NCBI GenBank assembly: GCA_027487385.1
Contig: JAIYDS010000270.1
Location: forward strand, 1-42,667
Length of the DNA: 42,667 nucleotides
DNA from: Acetobacteraceae bacterium
GTDB taxonomy: Bacteria; Pseudomonadota; Alphaproteobacteria; Acetobacterales; Acetobacteraceae
Reading direction: 5' to 3'
Made by a program: the position numbers and the translations under genes. Shown piece after piece: positions 30,558-39,081 of the stretch; the first letter of the stretch is position 1; each line of letters begins with the position of its first letter. The notes beneath the pieces were generated by a model. The model did not search any database, was not told the origin of the DNA, and worked only from the letters and a program-made list of their open reading frames with translations.

Positions 30558-31184
30558 ATGACCTGGATCAACTCGCTCTTCGTGGATCACGCCTTCCTGC
30601 GCATCCCCTGGCGCAATTGGGGCGTGGTGGAGAGCGGGAGGCTCTATCGCTCCAACCACCCGCTGCCCTGGCAGATCCGCGAGGCGACGAAGCGCCACGG
30701 CATTCGCAGCATGATCAATCTGCGCGGCCATCGCGCCACCTGCGGCTCGGATGCACTGAGCCGCCGGGCAGCGGCGGAGGTGGGCCTCGTGCATGCCGAC
30801 CAGCCCTTCGAGAGCCGGGGCGCGCCGCACAAGGACCGGCTGCTGAAGCTGATCGCGCTCTATCGCAGCCTGCCGGAGCCCATCCTGATCCATTGCAAAT
30901 CGGGCGCGGACCGCACCGGTCTCGCCGCCGGAATCTGGCATCTGCTGCAGGGGCGCGGGGCGGCGGTGGCGATGCGCGAACTCTCGCTGCGGCATGGGCA
31001 TATCGCGGCGGCGCGCACCGGCATCCTGGATGCCTTCTTCGCTCAATACGCGGCCGCCGAAGCCCGCGGCGCGGATTTCGAGACCTGGCTGGACCAGGAG
31101 TATGACGAGGCGGCGCTGCGGGCCGGTTTCAAGCCGCAGCCCCTGGCCGCCTGGTTCACCGACTCCGTGCTGCGGCGGGAATAG
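30558..31184 (+). CDS. Tyrosine/dual-specificity-type protein phosphatase
   Basis: 208 residues. The cysteine-phosphatase loop is HCKSGADRTG with the nucleophile Cys113 and Arg119, and the upstream general acid region is HADQPFESRG. The N-terminal VVESGRLYRSNHPLPWQIREATK with MINLRGHR is typical of bacterial DSP-like phosphatases (PF13350/Siw14-type), which act on phosphoproteins, phosphoinositides or inositol pyrophosphates. The exact substrate is unknown. The start at 30558 is weakly supported; a TTG at 30524 or 30522 region would extend it into the frmA 3' end. With 25 bases after frmA it is probably in the same transcript. Confidence 0.82.
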   Translation: MTWINSLFVDHAFLRIPWRNWGVVESGRLYRSNHPLPWQIREATKRHGIRSMINLRGHRATCGSDALSRRAAAEVGLVHADQPFESRGAPHKDRLLKLIALYRSLPEPILIHCKSGADRTGLAAGIWHLLQGRGAAVAMRELSLRHGHIAAARTGILDAFFAQYAAAEARGADFETWLDQEYDEAALRAGFKPQPLAAWFTDSVLRRE

Positions 31185-31245
31185 GCGGGCGGTTTCCGCC
31201 CGGGCGCAAAGGGCTTAGCCTGCCGCCAGGCAAGTCGAGGATGGA

Positions 31246-31707
31246 ATGGTGCGGAAGACGATGTGGATGCCGCTTCTGGCGCTCGGCCTGGCCGCCTGCG
31301 GTGGCCTGGGGGGCGAGGAGCCGCTCTATGTGCTGCGGGATTCGCTGGGCCGCTCGGTCGCCCTGGCGGGCCGTTCCCAATTGAACGACGCGGCGCCGGG
31401 CAGCATGGTCCGCGCCCAGATCGACGGGCTGGAGCAGGAGCTGATGGTGGGCGAGCGGGTGGGGCAGGGTCCGGTCCTCGCCGCGCGCCCGGTGGCCGTC
31501 GCGTCCTCGGCCGGGTTGCCGCCAGTGGCCAACACCCCCCTCATGGCGCCGGTGGAGGCCGAATCGCTGACGCCCCCGGACGCGACGCCGCGGCGCGCCG
31601 CCCGCCGCTCCCGCGCCGCCGCGACAGCGGCGGATGAAACCGGCGCCAATCCCTCGGGCCGCCGGCGCGGCCCGACCTCCCGCGCCAGTGCCGCTTCGGT
31701 GATGTGA
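31246..31707 (+). CDS. Lipoprotein, paralogue 1 of a tandem pair
   Basis: 153 residues. The lipoprotein signal ends in lipobox LAAC (Cys18). The ~60-residue mature core (LYVLRDSLGRSVALAGRSQL, GSMVRAQIDGLEQELMVGERV) matches the corresponding core of the gene at 31909 (FPLVDATGNTVAMVRASVV, GTAVRANINGTDQLVTLGPRV), so the two are paralogues. The C-terminal part is a low-complexity Arg/Ala/Ser/Pro tail. It starts with ATG at 31246 (31261 possible). The function is unknown; envelope location is inferred from the lipobox. Confidence 0.75.
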   Translation: MVRKTMWMPLLALGLAACGGLGGEEPLYVLRDSLGRSVALAGRSQLNDAAPGSMVRAQIDGLEQELMVGERVGQGPVLAARPVAVASSAGLPPVANTPLMAPVEAESLTPPDATPRRAARRSRAAATAADETGANPSGRRRGPTSRASAASVM

Positions 31708-31908
31708 CGGGCGGTCGCGGCGCAACTGTGGCCGATAAGACGCGGTTGCGTCAAAAAAGCCACGAATGCGGTGCGAAGCGCTGGATGCCGCCGATTCAGC
31801 GCTATTGCCGACGCGAAAGTTGATGCTAGGCTTCGAAAGCGAATGGGAAGGTAGGCTGGTGAACCCTGCAGCTGGCCGGTGTCCCCGTATCCATTTTCAG
31901 GGGTTGGG

Positions 31909-32427
31909 ATGATGAGAGAAATGAAAAAGGCCAACAAGTTCATCGCGCTGATCGCGGTTGCCGGCCTCGCCGCCTGTGCCCAGAGCGGCCCGCCGGAAGA
32001 CATGTTCCCGCTGGTGGATGCCACCGGCAACACGGTTGCCATGGTGCGCGCCTCGGTGGTTCGCAACACCCCGCCCGGCACCGCCGTGCGCGCGAACATC
32101 AACGGCACCGACCAGCTCGTGACGCTTGGTCCTCGCGTCTCGGCCGGCGTTTCGGCCGGTCAGGCCGTGATCACCGGCACGGACGGCTCGGGCCGCCCGA
32201 TCGTCGAGCATGTCGGCCCCGCGAGCGGCAGCTTCGCCCCCGATGGCACGCCGGTCATCACGGGCGTTGGCGCGGATGGTCGTCCGATCGTGACCTTCGT
32301 GCAGCCCGGCCAGCAGGCCCCGACCGGGACCGTCGCTGGTCCGCGCGGCAACCGCCGTGCCCCGGCCGTGCCGGTTCCCGGCCAGCTGGCGCCCGGTGTG
32401 GCCCCGGTGGTTCAGCCGGCCCGCTGA
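31909..32427 (+). CDS. Lipoprotein with internal repeat, paralogue 2 of a tandem pair
   Basis: 172 residues from ATG 31909 (ATGs at 31912 and 31921 are alternatives; GGGGTTGGG precedes the first). The signal KKANKFIALIAVAGLAAC gives lipidated Cys23. The core is homologous to the preceding lipoprotein. After it comes an internal duplication: AVITGTDGSGRPIVEHVGP and PVITGVGADGRPIVTFVQP. The tail is rich in Pro, Val and Ala. The gene has its own 201-bp upstream spacer, in which I found no clear promoter, and is followed by two hairpins, the second with a T run. Function unknown; the repeat suggests a binding or structural envelope role. Confidence 0.78.
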   Translation: MMREMKKANKFIALIAVAGLAACAQSGPPEDMFPLVDATGNTVAMVRASVVRNTPPGTAVRANINGTDQLVTLGPRVSAGVSAGQAVITGTDGSGRPIVEHVGPASGSFAPDGTPVITGVGADGRPIVTFVQPGQQAPTGTVAGPRGNRRAPAVPVPGQLAPGVAPVVQPAR

Positions 32428-32436
32428 TCCTGGGTT

Positions 32437-32460
32437 CCGGCCGCACGCCAGTGCGGCCGG
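32437..32460 (+). terminator. First hairpin after the lipoprotein gene
   Basis: A perfect 10-bp stem (CCGGCCGCAC with GTGCGGCCGG) and a GCCA loop, ten bases downstream of the stop. No T run of its own; it precedes the stronger terminator. Confidence 0.6.
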
Positions 32461-32469
32461 CCTGCTTGG

Positions 32470-32506
32470 AAGGCCGCTTGCGCCATGGGCGCAGGCGGCC
32501 TTTTTT
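32470..32506 (+). terminator. Intrinsic terminator, convergent with the glycogen operon
   Basis: A long stem from AAGGCCGC-TTGCGCC to GGCGCAG-GCGGCCTT with one G-U type pair and an ATG loop, followed by six T residues (32501-32506). It ends the lipoprotein transcript. It lies 18 bases from the stop of the convergent glgX-malQ gene and may terminate it as well. Confidence 0.85.
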
Positions 32507-32523
32507 GTTTCAGATGCCCCGCT

Positions 32524-35500
32524 TCAGGGGGCGCCGCGCGCCGCCACCGCGGCGAGGATGGCTTGGGCCAGCGGGCTCTCGCAAAGCCGCGCCGCCTCTG
32601 GTGCCATGCGCCGGCGCCAATTCGGCCGCTCGCGATCGGTGCCGGGCAGGTTCACGCCGATTCGCTCGCCCGCCAGATCCTCGGCCTGCAACAGCAACAT
32701 CAGCGAGGGGGTGGCGGCGGCAAAGGCATGGATTGCGGCCGCCACCTCGTCTGGCAGGCGCGCCGCGCCGTGGCTCTCCAACCCCAGCGCCGCCAGCAGC
32801 GTGCCGCGTTCGGCCGCGCGTTCGGCCCAGGCCTCGGCCGCGCCCGCCGCATCGAGCAGGCCCAGCCTGTCCCGTTCCGCGATATCCGCCCCCTCCCACC
32901 AGCCGGCCAGGGTGGGAATGTCATGCGTGGCGACACAGGCGGCGGCCAGCCGCGGATAATGTTCGGGCGGGCGGAATTCGCGCCCCTCGCGCTCGAACCA
33001 GAGCACGCGATAGGAGAGGATGCGCGAAGCAGCCAGCGCCTCGCGCAGGCCATCCGGCACGGTGCCGAGATCCTCGCCCAACACGGCGCAGCGGGCGCGC
33101 TGGCTCTCCAGCGCGATCTCGCCCAGCGCGGCCTCGAAGGGCTGGGCGAGGTAGCAGCCCTCGCCGGCCGTGGCGCCATCCGGAACCAGGAAGAGCCGCT
33201 TCAGCCCCAGCACATGGTCAATCCGCAGCGCTGCGGCATGGCGCATATTGGCGCGGATAAGGGCAGCGAAGCCGGCATGGCCTGAGGCCTCGGCGGCGAG
33301 GGGATCGGGCGGCGGCACGCCCCAGACCTGGCCGAGCGGGCCCAGCGGATCGGGCGGCGCGCCGATGGAAAGCCCGGGCAGACAGGCCGTGTCGCCCGAC
33401 CAGAATTCCGCGCCATCGCCCGCCATGCCGACGGCGAGGTCGCGGTAAAGCCCGGCGCCAGCCTGGGCGGCCTCCGCCATCTGGGAATCGGCCAGGAATT
33501 GGAGCCAGGCGTGGAACCCCACCGCCTCGGCCTGGGCCGCCTGCCAGGCGGCGATGCCGGCATCGCGCCCATGGCGCAGCCCGGCGGGCCAGCGCCGCGA
33601 ATCGCTGTGGCCCTGCTGCTCCGCGATGGCGTTGAAGGTGGCGAAGCGCAGCAGCGCCGCGCCGCCGGCCGCGCGGAAGCGCAGGAATTCCGGGTTCATC
33701 CGGTCGAAGCGCGCCCAGGAATCGGCCAGCACGCGCCGCTTGGCGGCCCAGACGGCCGGGTAATCCACCAGCTCCCCCGCCCGCAGCGCGGCGAAAAGGG
33801 CGCCATCGCCGCCGAGGCGGCTCACATCAATCAGCAGCGGTTCCAGGAAGCGCCGGTCGGAGGGTTGGTAGGGGCTGGCGCGTTCGCGATCCACCGGCAT
33901 CAGCGCATGGGGCGGGCTGATGCCGAGCCAGAGCGCGCCTGCCTGCCGGGCGCCGCGCGCCAGCTCGGCGATGGCGGTGAAATCGCCCATGCCCTGGTCG
34001 GCCGCATGGCGCAGCGCGTAGCTCTGGGCGGTGATGCCGAAGCGGGGTTCCTCCAGCGGCAGGAAGGCGGCTGCGGGGGCGGCGGTGATGCGGCACAGCG
34101 CGTCCTTCCAGCGCAATTCATGCCGGCCTTCGGGCAAGGGGGGCAGGAGGATGTCGCCGCCATCCGTGGCGGCCGCGAAATCCTGGCTGCCGCCATCTTC
34201 CAGGGCGAGATGCAGGTCCAACCGCGCGGGTAGGCCCCCGCCAAGCCGGATCCGCGCCGGCGCGCCGGCCTGGGCGGCGCAATGCGGCGGCAGGGCCGGG
34301 CGATGGCGGCGGCGGGCCAGGCTGTCGCGCGCCTGGGCCGCCGATTCGGCCGGGAGTTGCAGCGCCGTGAGCACGGCGCGCAGCGTGGCCTCGGGCACTT
34401 CATGCTCGCGGCCGGTCAGGTCATGCCAATGGGTGGCGATGCCGGCGGCTGTCGCAAGTTGGCCGAGCAGGGCGGGTTCCGGCGCCTCGGCGCGCCGGGG
34501 CGGGGCGGCGGATTCGGCCAGCAGCAGCACGGAGCGGGGCGGGATTTCGCCGGCGCTGGAGGGCGTGCTGGCGGCCAGGAGATTCCAGCGGAAGCCCCAG
34601 CGCGGGCGGGGCGGGCGCAGGGTTCGGGCTTCGTCGCCGCCATTGATGGCGATCACCACACGGTCCCCGCCTTCGGCCAGCACGGCCATCAGGGCGCGGG
34701 AGGCGCCCCAATCCTGCGGGGCCAAAGCGTGGCCCTCGGGGTGGCGCCATTCGACATCGGGCAGGCCCGCATCATCCAGGGCCGTGCCGGTCAGCGGCGC
34801 TGTGGCGTGCAGGGCCGGATGGGCATGGCGGGCGGCGATGAGGGCGGCGGTGAAATCCACCAGCCCCTGATCCAGCTTCACCCAATCCAGCCAGGAGATC
34901 GCATTGTCCTGCGCATAGGCGTTGTTGTTGCCGCCCTGGCTGCGCCCGCCCTCATCGCCCATGGCCAGCATGGGCGTGCCGCGCGCGGTGAGCAGCGTAG
35001 CGAGCAAGGCGCGAAGATCGCCCTGGCGGCGTTCGTGCAGGGCGGGATCCGGCCCCTCGGTGCCGTGATTCCAGGAGTGGTTCTCGCCCGCGCCGTCGCG
35101 GCCCTCTTCGCCATTGGCGAGGTTGTGGCGCTGCGCATGGCTGACCAGGTCCGCCAGGGTGAAGCCGTCATGCGCGGTGATGAAGTTCACGCTGTCGGCG
35201 ATGCGATCGGGGAAGGCATCGGCGGAGCCGGCGAGGCGCGTGGCGAGCGGCCCCAGCATCCCAGCGTCGCCGCGCCAGAAGCGGCGGACATCATCGCGGA
35301 AGCGGTCATTCCACTCGCCCCAGCCGGCGGGGAAGCGGCCGAGCTGGTAGCCCCCGGCGCCGATATCCCAGGGCTCGGCGATGATCCAGCGCTGGCGCAA
35401 AACGGGGTCCTGGCGCAGCGCGGCCAGCAGAGGGGCGTCGGGGCTGAAGCCGGAATCTGTGCGGCCGAGAGTGGTGGCAAGGTCGAGCCGAAAGCCATCC

Positions 35501-36378
35501 ACGCCCGCCTGCTCGGCCCAATGGCGCAGCGCGTCCATGACAAGGCGGAGCGGCCAGGGCCGGTCCAGCGCCAGCACATTGCCGCAGCCGCTCTCATTGT
35601 GGCCGAGGCGATACCAATGCGGCTCACCCAGGCCGCGCAGGCTGAGGGTGGGGCCCAGCGCATCGCCCTCGCCCGTGTGGTTGAAGACCACGTCGAGGAT
35701 CACGCCGATGCCGGCCGCGCGCAGCGCCGCGACGGCGGCCCGCACCTCCGCCATGCCGCCGGGCGCCAGGCGCGGATCGGGCGCGAGGAAGGCGACGGGG
35801 TTGTAGCCCCAGTAATTGGTGAGACCCAGCGGCGGCAAATGCCGCTCATCCACCCAGGCGGCGACGGGAAGCAGCTCGACATGGGTGACGCCGAGCCGTT
35901 GCAGATGCGCGATGGCGGCGGGGTGGGCCAGGCCTGCGAAGGTGCCGCGCTGAGCTTCGGGAATGTCCGAGTGCAGGGCGGTGAAGCCCTTCACATGCAG
36001 CTCATAGATCACCGGCGGCCGCGCGGGCAGGGGCGACCAGGGGGCGGCGGGCAGGGGCGCTTCCAGCACGGCGCGGGTCACATGCGGGCCGGAATCGCCG
36101 GGCTGGAAGGCCGTGGGGTGCAGGCGCAGCGGCGCCTCCAGCGCGCGCGCCCAGGGGTCGAGCAGCAGCTTGTCGGGGTCGAAGCCCGGGCCCTCGGCGC
36201 GCAACCCGTAGGCGGCGCCGGCGGTGAGGCCGGGGATCACACCATGAAACACATCGCCGTGGCGGTGCGGCAGGGCGATCCGCGCCGTCTCGGTGGTGCC
36301 CGCGAAGGTGCAGAAGAACAACCGCGTGGCGCCAGGCGCGGGGATGGCCACCTCCACCCCATGGGCATGGAGGGTCAC
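32524..36378 (-). CDS. glgX-malQ: Fused glycogen debranching enzyme GlgX / 4-alpha-glucanotransferase MalQ
   Basis: 1284 residues. Residues about 1-630 are GlgX: an N-terminal CBM48-like region, then a GH13 barrel with nucleophile Asp299 (GVDGFRLDLATTLGR), acid/base Glu335 (WIIAEPWDIG) and Asp404 (FITAHDGFT). From about 650 to the end is a GH77 amylomaltase: RFGITAQSYALRHAADQGMGDF, ASPYQPSDRRFLEPL, RIDHVLGLKRLF (near 1053), VLGEDLGTVPDGL (near 1102) and CVATHDIPTLAGWW (near 1152). GlgX removes branch stubs left by phosphorylase and MalQ rearranges the released maltooligosaccharides, so the fusion joins consecutive steps. No frame break lies between the halves. GTG start, 7 bases after the glgA stop; last gene of the operon. 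Confidence 0.94.
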   Translation of the reverse strand: MTLHAHGVEVAIPAPGATRLFFCTFAGTTETARIALPHRHGDVFHGVIPGLTAGAAYGLRAEGPGFDPDKLLLDPWARALEAPLRLHPTAFQPGDSGPHVTRAVLEAPLPAAPWSPLPARPPVIYELHVKGFTALHSDIPEAQRGTFAGLAHPAAIAHLQRLGVTHVELLPVAAWVDERHLPPLGLTNYWGYNPVAFLAPDPRLAPGGMAEVRAAVAALRAAGIGVILDVVFNHTGEGDALGPTLSLRGLGEPHWYRLGHNESGCGNVLALDRPWPLRLVMDALRHWAEQAGVDGFRLDLATTLGRTDSGFSPDAPLLAALRQDPVLRQRWIIAEPWDIGAGGYQLGRFPAGWGEWNDRFRDDVRRFWRGDAGMLGPLATRLAGSADAFPDRIADSVNFITAHDGFTLADLVSHAQRHNLANGEEGRDGAGENHSWNHGTEGPDPALHERRQGDLRALLATLLTARGTPMLAMGDEGGRSQGGNNNAYAQDNAISWLDWVKLDQGLVDFTAALIAARHAHPALHATAPLTGTALDDAGLPDVEWRHPEGHALAPQDWGASRALMAVLAEGGDRVVIAINGGDEARTLRPPRPRWGFRWNLLAASTPSSAGEIPPRSVLLLAESAAPPRRAEAPEPALLGQLATAAGIATHWHDLTGREHEVPEATLRAVLTALQLPAESAAQARDSLARRRHRPALPPHCAAQAGAPARIRLGGGLPARLDLHLALEDGGSQDFAAATDGGDILLPPLPEGRHELRWKDALCRITAAPAAAFLPLEEPRFGITAQSYALRHAADQGMGDFTAIAELARGARQAGALWLGISPPHALMPVDRERASPYQPSDRRFLEPLLIDVSRLGGDGALFAALRAGELVDYPAVWAAKRRVLADSWARFDRMNPEFLRFRAAGGAALLRFATFNAIAEQQGHSDSRRWPAGLRHGRDAGIAAWQAAQAEAVGFHAWLQFLADSQMAEAAQAGAGLYRDLAVGMAGDGAEFWSGDTACLPGLSIGAPPDPLGPLGQVWGVPPPDPLAAEASGHAGFAALIRANMRHAAALRIDHVLGLKRLFLVPDGATAGEGCYLAQPFEAALGEIALESQRARCAVLGEDLGTVPDGLREALAASRILSYRVLWFEREGREFRPPEHYPRLAAACVATHDIPTLAGWWEGADIAERDRLGLLDAAGAAEAWAERAAERGTLLAALGLESHGAARLPDEVAAAIHAFAAATPSLMLLLQAEDLAGERIGVNLPGTDRERPNWRRRMAPEAARLCESPLAQAILAAVAARGAP

Positions 36379-36385
36379 CCCGAAT

Positions 36386-37819
36386 TCAGAGGGCGCGGTC
36401 AGCGATCATGCCCCGGAAGAGCGCGGCATATTGCCGGGCGGAGCGCGTCCAGGAGACATCGCTCGCCATGGCATTGGCCTGGAGCTGCTTCCAGCTTGTG
36501 CCATCGCGATAGAGATGGATGGCGCGCTCGATGCTGGCGGCCAGCATCTCCTGGCTGACCGGCGCGAAGTTCAGCCCCGTGCCGGTGCCGGCCGCCAGCG
36601 CCATCTCATTGGCATCGATCACCGTATCGGCGAGGCCGCCCACGCGGGCCACGATGGGCGGCGCGCCATAGCGCAGCGCGCAGAGCTGGCCAAGGCCACA
36701 GGGCTCGAAGCGCGAGGGCATGAGGATGGCATCCGCGCCGCCATAGCAAAGCCGCGCCAGCCCCTCATCAAAGCCGATGAAGCTGCCGACGCGGCCCTTC
36801 TGCGCGCCGGTCGCGCCATGCACACGCTCCTCCAGCGGGGCCTCGCCGCTGCCGAGGATGGCGAGCTGCGCGCCATTGTCGAGGATGGCGGGCAGGGCTT
36901 CGAGGATGAGGTCCATCCCCTTCTGCCAGGCCAGCCTTCCGATGAAGCAAAAGAGCGGTGTATCGGGCTCCGGATCCAACCCCATGCGGGCCTGGAGTTC
37001 GGCCTTGTTGATGGCGCGTTTGTCGAGGCAGGTGGCATCGTAATGCGCGGGCAGATGCGGGTCCGTCGCCGGATTCCATTCGGCGATGTCGAGCCCGTTC
37101 AGGATGCCGCTGACCTGGCGCCCGCGCCCGCGCAGCAGCCCATCGAGGCCCATGCCCCATTGCGGCGTTCGGATTTCGGCGGCGTAGCCGGGCGAGACGG
37201 TGGTGATGCGGTCGCTGAACCAGATGCCGGATTTCAGGTAGCCGACCTGGCCGAAATATTCGAGGCCGGCCGTGGCGAAGGCGGCGGCCGGCAGCCCCAG
37301 CAGGCCAAAGAGATCGGCGCGGAATTGCCCCTGGAAGGCCAGGTTGTGGATGGTGAAGAGCGTCGGCACCGTCGCCCCGGAAAAGCGCAGATAGGCGGGC
37401 GCGAGCCCCGCCTGCCAGTCATGCGCGTGCAGCGCGTCGAAGCCCAGATGCTGCGCCGCATGCGCCGCGGCCCGGCCGAGGGCGGCGAAGCGGATGGCGT
37501 TGTCCGGCCAGTCCATCCCGCCCGGCGCCAGATAGGGCGAGCCGGCGCGGGCGAAGAAATGCGGCGCGTCCAGCGCCAGCAGGTCCCGCCCCGCGGCTTC
37601 GGCCCGCACCAGCCGGGCGGGGGCGCCGAAGAGGTCCGGCAGATGCTCCACCTGCTGCACCGGGCCGAGGGCGGCCATCACCGCCGGATAGCCCGGCAGC
37701 AAGGTCGTGACGGCCACGCCCTCGGGCGCCAGGGCTGCGGGCAGCGCGCCCACCACATCGGCGAGGCCACCGGTCTTGATGAAGGGAAACCCCTCCGAAG
37801 CGACGGCGAGAAGCTTCAT
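36386..37819 (-). CDS. glgA: Glycogen synthase (ADP-glucose type)
   Basis: 477 residues, the usual GT5 length. It extends alpha-1,4-glucan from ADP-glucose. The N-terminal ADP-glucose motif [13 protein letters not shown] (Lys15) is present. Further conserved segments are [68 protein letters not shown] and [19 protein letters not shown] with the catalytic Glu region. Its start overlaps the glgC stop by four bases (ATGA), showing translational coupling. The synthase lies between glgC and the debranching fusion in the operon. Confidence 0.96.
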   Translation of the reverse strand: MKLLAVASEGFPFIKTGGLADVVGALPAALAPEGVAVTTLLPGYPAVMAALGPVQQVEHLPDLFGAPARLVRAEAAGRDLLALDAPHFFARAGSPYLAPGGMDWPDNAIRFAALGRAAAHAAQHLGFDALHAHDWQAGLAPAYLRFSGATVPTLFTIHNLAFQGQFRADLFGLLGLPAAAFATAGLEYFGQVGYLKSGIWFSDRITTVSPGYAAEIRTPQWGMGLDGLLRGRGRQVSGILNGLDIAEWNPATDPHLPAHYDATCLDKRAINKAELQARMGLDPEPDTPLFCFIGRLAWQKGMDLILEALPAILDNGAQLAILGSGEAPLEERVHGATGAQKGRVGSFIGFDEGLARLCYGGADAILMPSRFEPCGLGQLCALRYGAPPIVARVGGLADTVIDANEMALAAGTGTGLNFAPVSQEMLAASIERAIHLYRDGTSWKQLQANAMASDVSWTRSARQYAALFRGMIADRAL

Positions 37820-39081
37820 GCGAGCTTGTCGAGCATCGCCTGGGTGATCAGGCAGACGCCCTTCTCGGTGCGGCGGAAGCGGCGCGCATCCTCGATGGGG
37901 TCCTCGCCCACCACCAGGCCGGGCGGGATGCGCACATTGCGGTCCACGACGACCTTGGAGAGGCGCGCCCCCTGGCCGACATCCACGCGCGGCAGCACCA
38001 CCGCCCCTTCGAGCTTCGCGTAGGAATGCAGGTGCACGCCGGTGAAGAGCAGCGATTTCCGCGCCGAGGCGCCGGAGATGATGCAGCCGCCCGAGACCAG
38101 CGAGGAAATCGCCTCGCCCCGGCGGCCCTCGATGTCATGCACGAATTTGGCCGGCGGCACGACTTCGCCATAAGTCCAGATGGGCCATTCCTGGTCAAAC
38201 AGGTCGAGCGGCGGGACGATGTCGGTCAGGTCGATATTCGCCTCCCAATAGGCGTCAATCGTCCCGACATCGCGCCAATAGGGGGTGAATTCCTGGGAGG
38301 AGCGCACGCAGGAGCGCTCGAAGCGATGCGCCGCCGCGCGGCCATGCTTCACGATGTAGGGGATGATGTCCTTGCCGAAATCATGGCTGGATTCCGGGTC
38401 CGCCGCGTCGCGCTTCAACTGCTCGATCAGAAAGCGCGTCTCGAAGACATAGATGCCCATGGAGGCGAGGGAGAGTTCCGGCCGGTCCGGAATGCCCGGC
38501 GGGTCGGCCGGCTTTTCGACGAAATCGGTGATCCAGGCGTTGCTGTCCACCGCCATGACGCCGAAGCCCTTGGCCTCTTCACGCGGGACCGCCATGCAGG
38601 AGACGGTGACATCCGCACCCTGCTCCACATGCTGTTGCAGCATGCGCTCGTAATCCATCTTGTAGATATGGTCGCCGGCCAGCAGCACGATGTGGCGCGG
38701 GGCCAAATCCTCGATGATGTCGATGTTCTGAAAGACGGCGTCGGCCGTGCCGAGATACCAGCTCTGCTCGGACACGCGCTGCGACGCCGGCAGGATGTCG
38801 AAGCTCTCATTGCGCTCGTGGCGGAGGAAGTTCCAGCCGCGCTGCAAATGCCGGATCAGGCTGTGCGCCTTGTATTGCGTGGCGACGGCGACGCGGCGGA
38901 TGCCAGAATTGATGGCGTTGGAGAGGGCGAAATCCACGATGCGCGATTTGCCGCCGAAGAAGACGGCGGGCTTGGCGCGACGGTCGGTCAATTCCATCAG
39001 GCGGGAGCCGCGTCCGCCGGCCAGGACGAAGGCCATGGCGGTGCGGGCCAAAGGGGCAGCGTTTTGCGCGCGGTCAGGCAT
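37816..39081 (-). CDS. glgC: Glucose-1-phosphate adenylyltransferase
   Basis: 421 residues. It makes ADP-glucose from ATP and glucose-1-phosphate, the committed step of glycogen synthesis. The N-terminal catalytic domain shows [68 protein letters not shown] and [12 protein letters not shown]; the fructose/pyruvate-type regulatory region includes the basic N-terminal stretch. The C-terminal left-handed beta-helix includes [33 protein letters not shown]. The start overlaps the glgB stop by eight bases and the end overlaps glgA by four, so the three are tightly coupled. Confidence 0.96.
   Translation of the reverse strand: MPDRAQNAAPLARTAMAFVLAGGRGSRLMELTDRRAKPAVFFGGKSRIVDFALSNAINSGIRRVAVATQYKAHSLIRHLQRGWNFLRHERNESFDILPASQRVSEQSWYLGTADAVFQNIDIIEDLAPRHIVLLAGDHIYKMDYERMLQQHVEQGADVTVSCMAVPREEAKGFGVMAVDSNAWITDFVEKPADPPGIPDRPELSLASMGIYVFETRFLIEQLKRDAADPESSHDFGKDIIPYIVKHGRAAAHRFERSCVRSSQEFTPYWRDVGTIDAYWEANIDLTDIVPPLDLFDQEWPIWTYGEVVPPAKFVHDIEGRRGEAISSLVSGGCIISGASARKSLLFTGVHLHSYAKLEGAVVLPRVDVGQGARLSKVVVDRNVRIPPGLVVGEDPIEDARRFRRTEKGVCLITQAMLDKLA

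Noticed and set aside
34282..36558. 758-codon plus-strand frame antisense to glgX-malQ
   Set aside because: Same artefact: compositionally biased shadow of the debranching gene.
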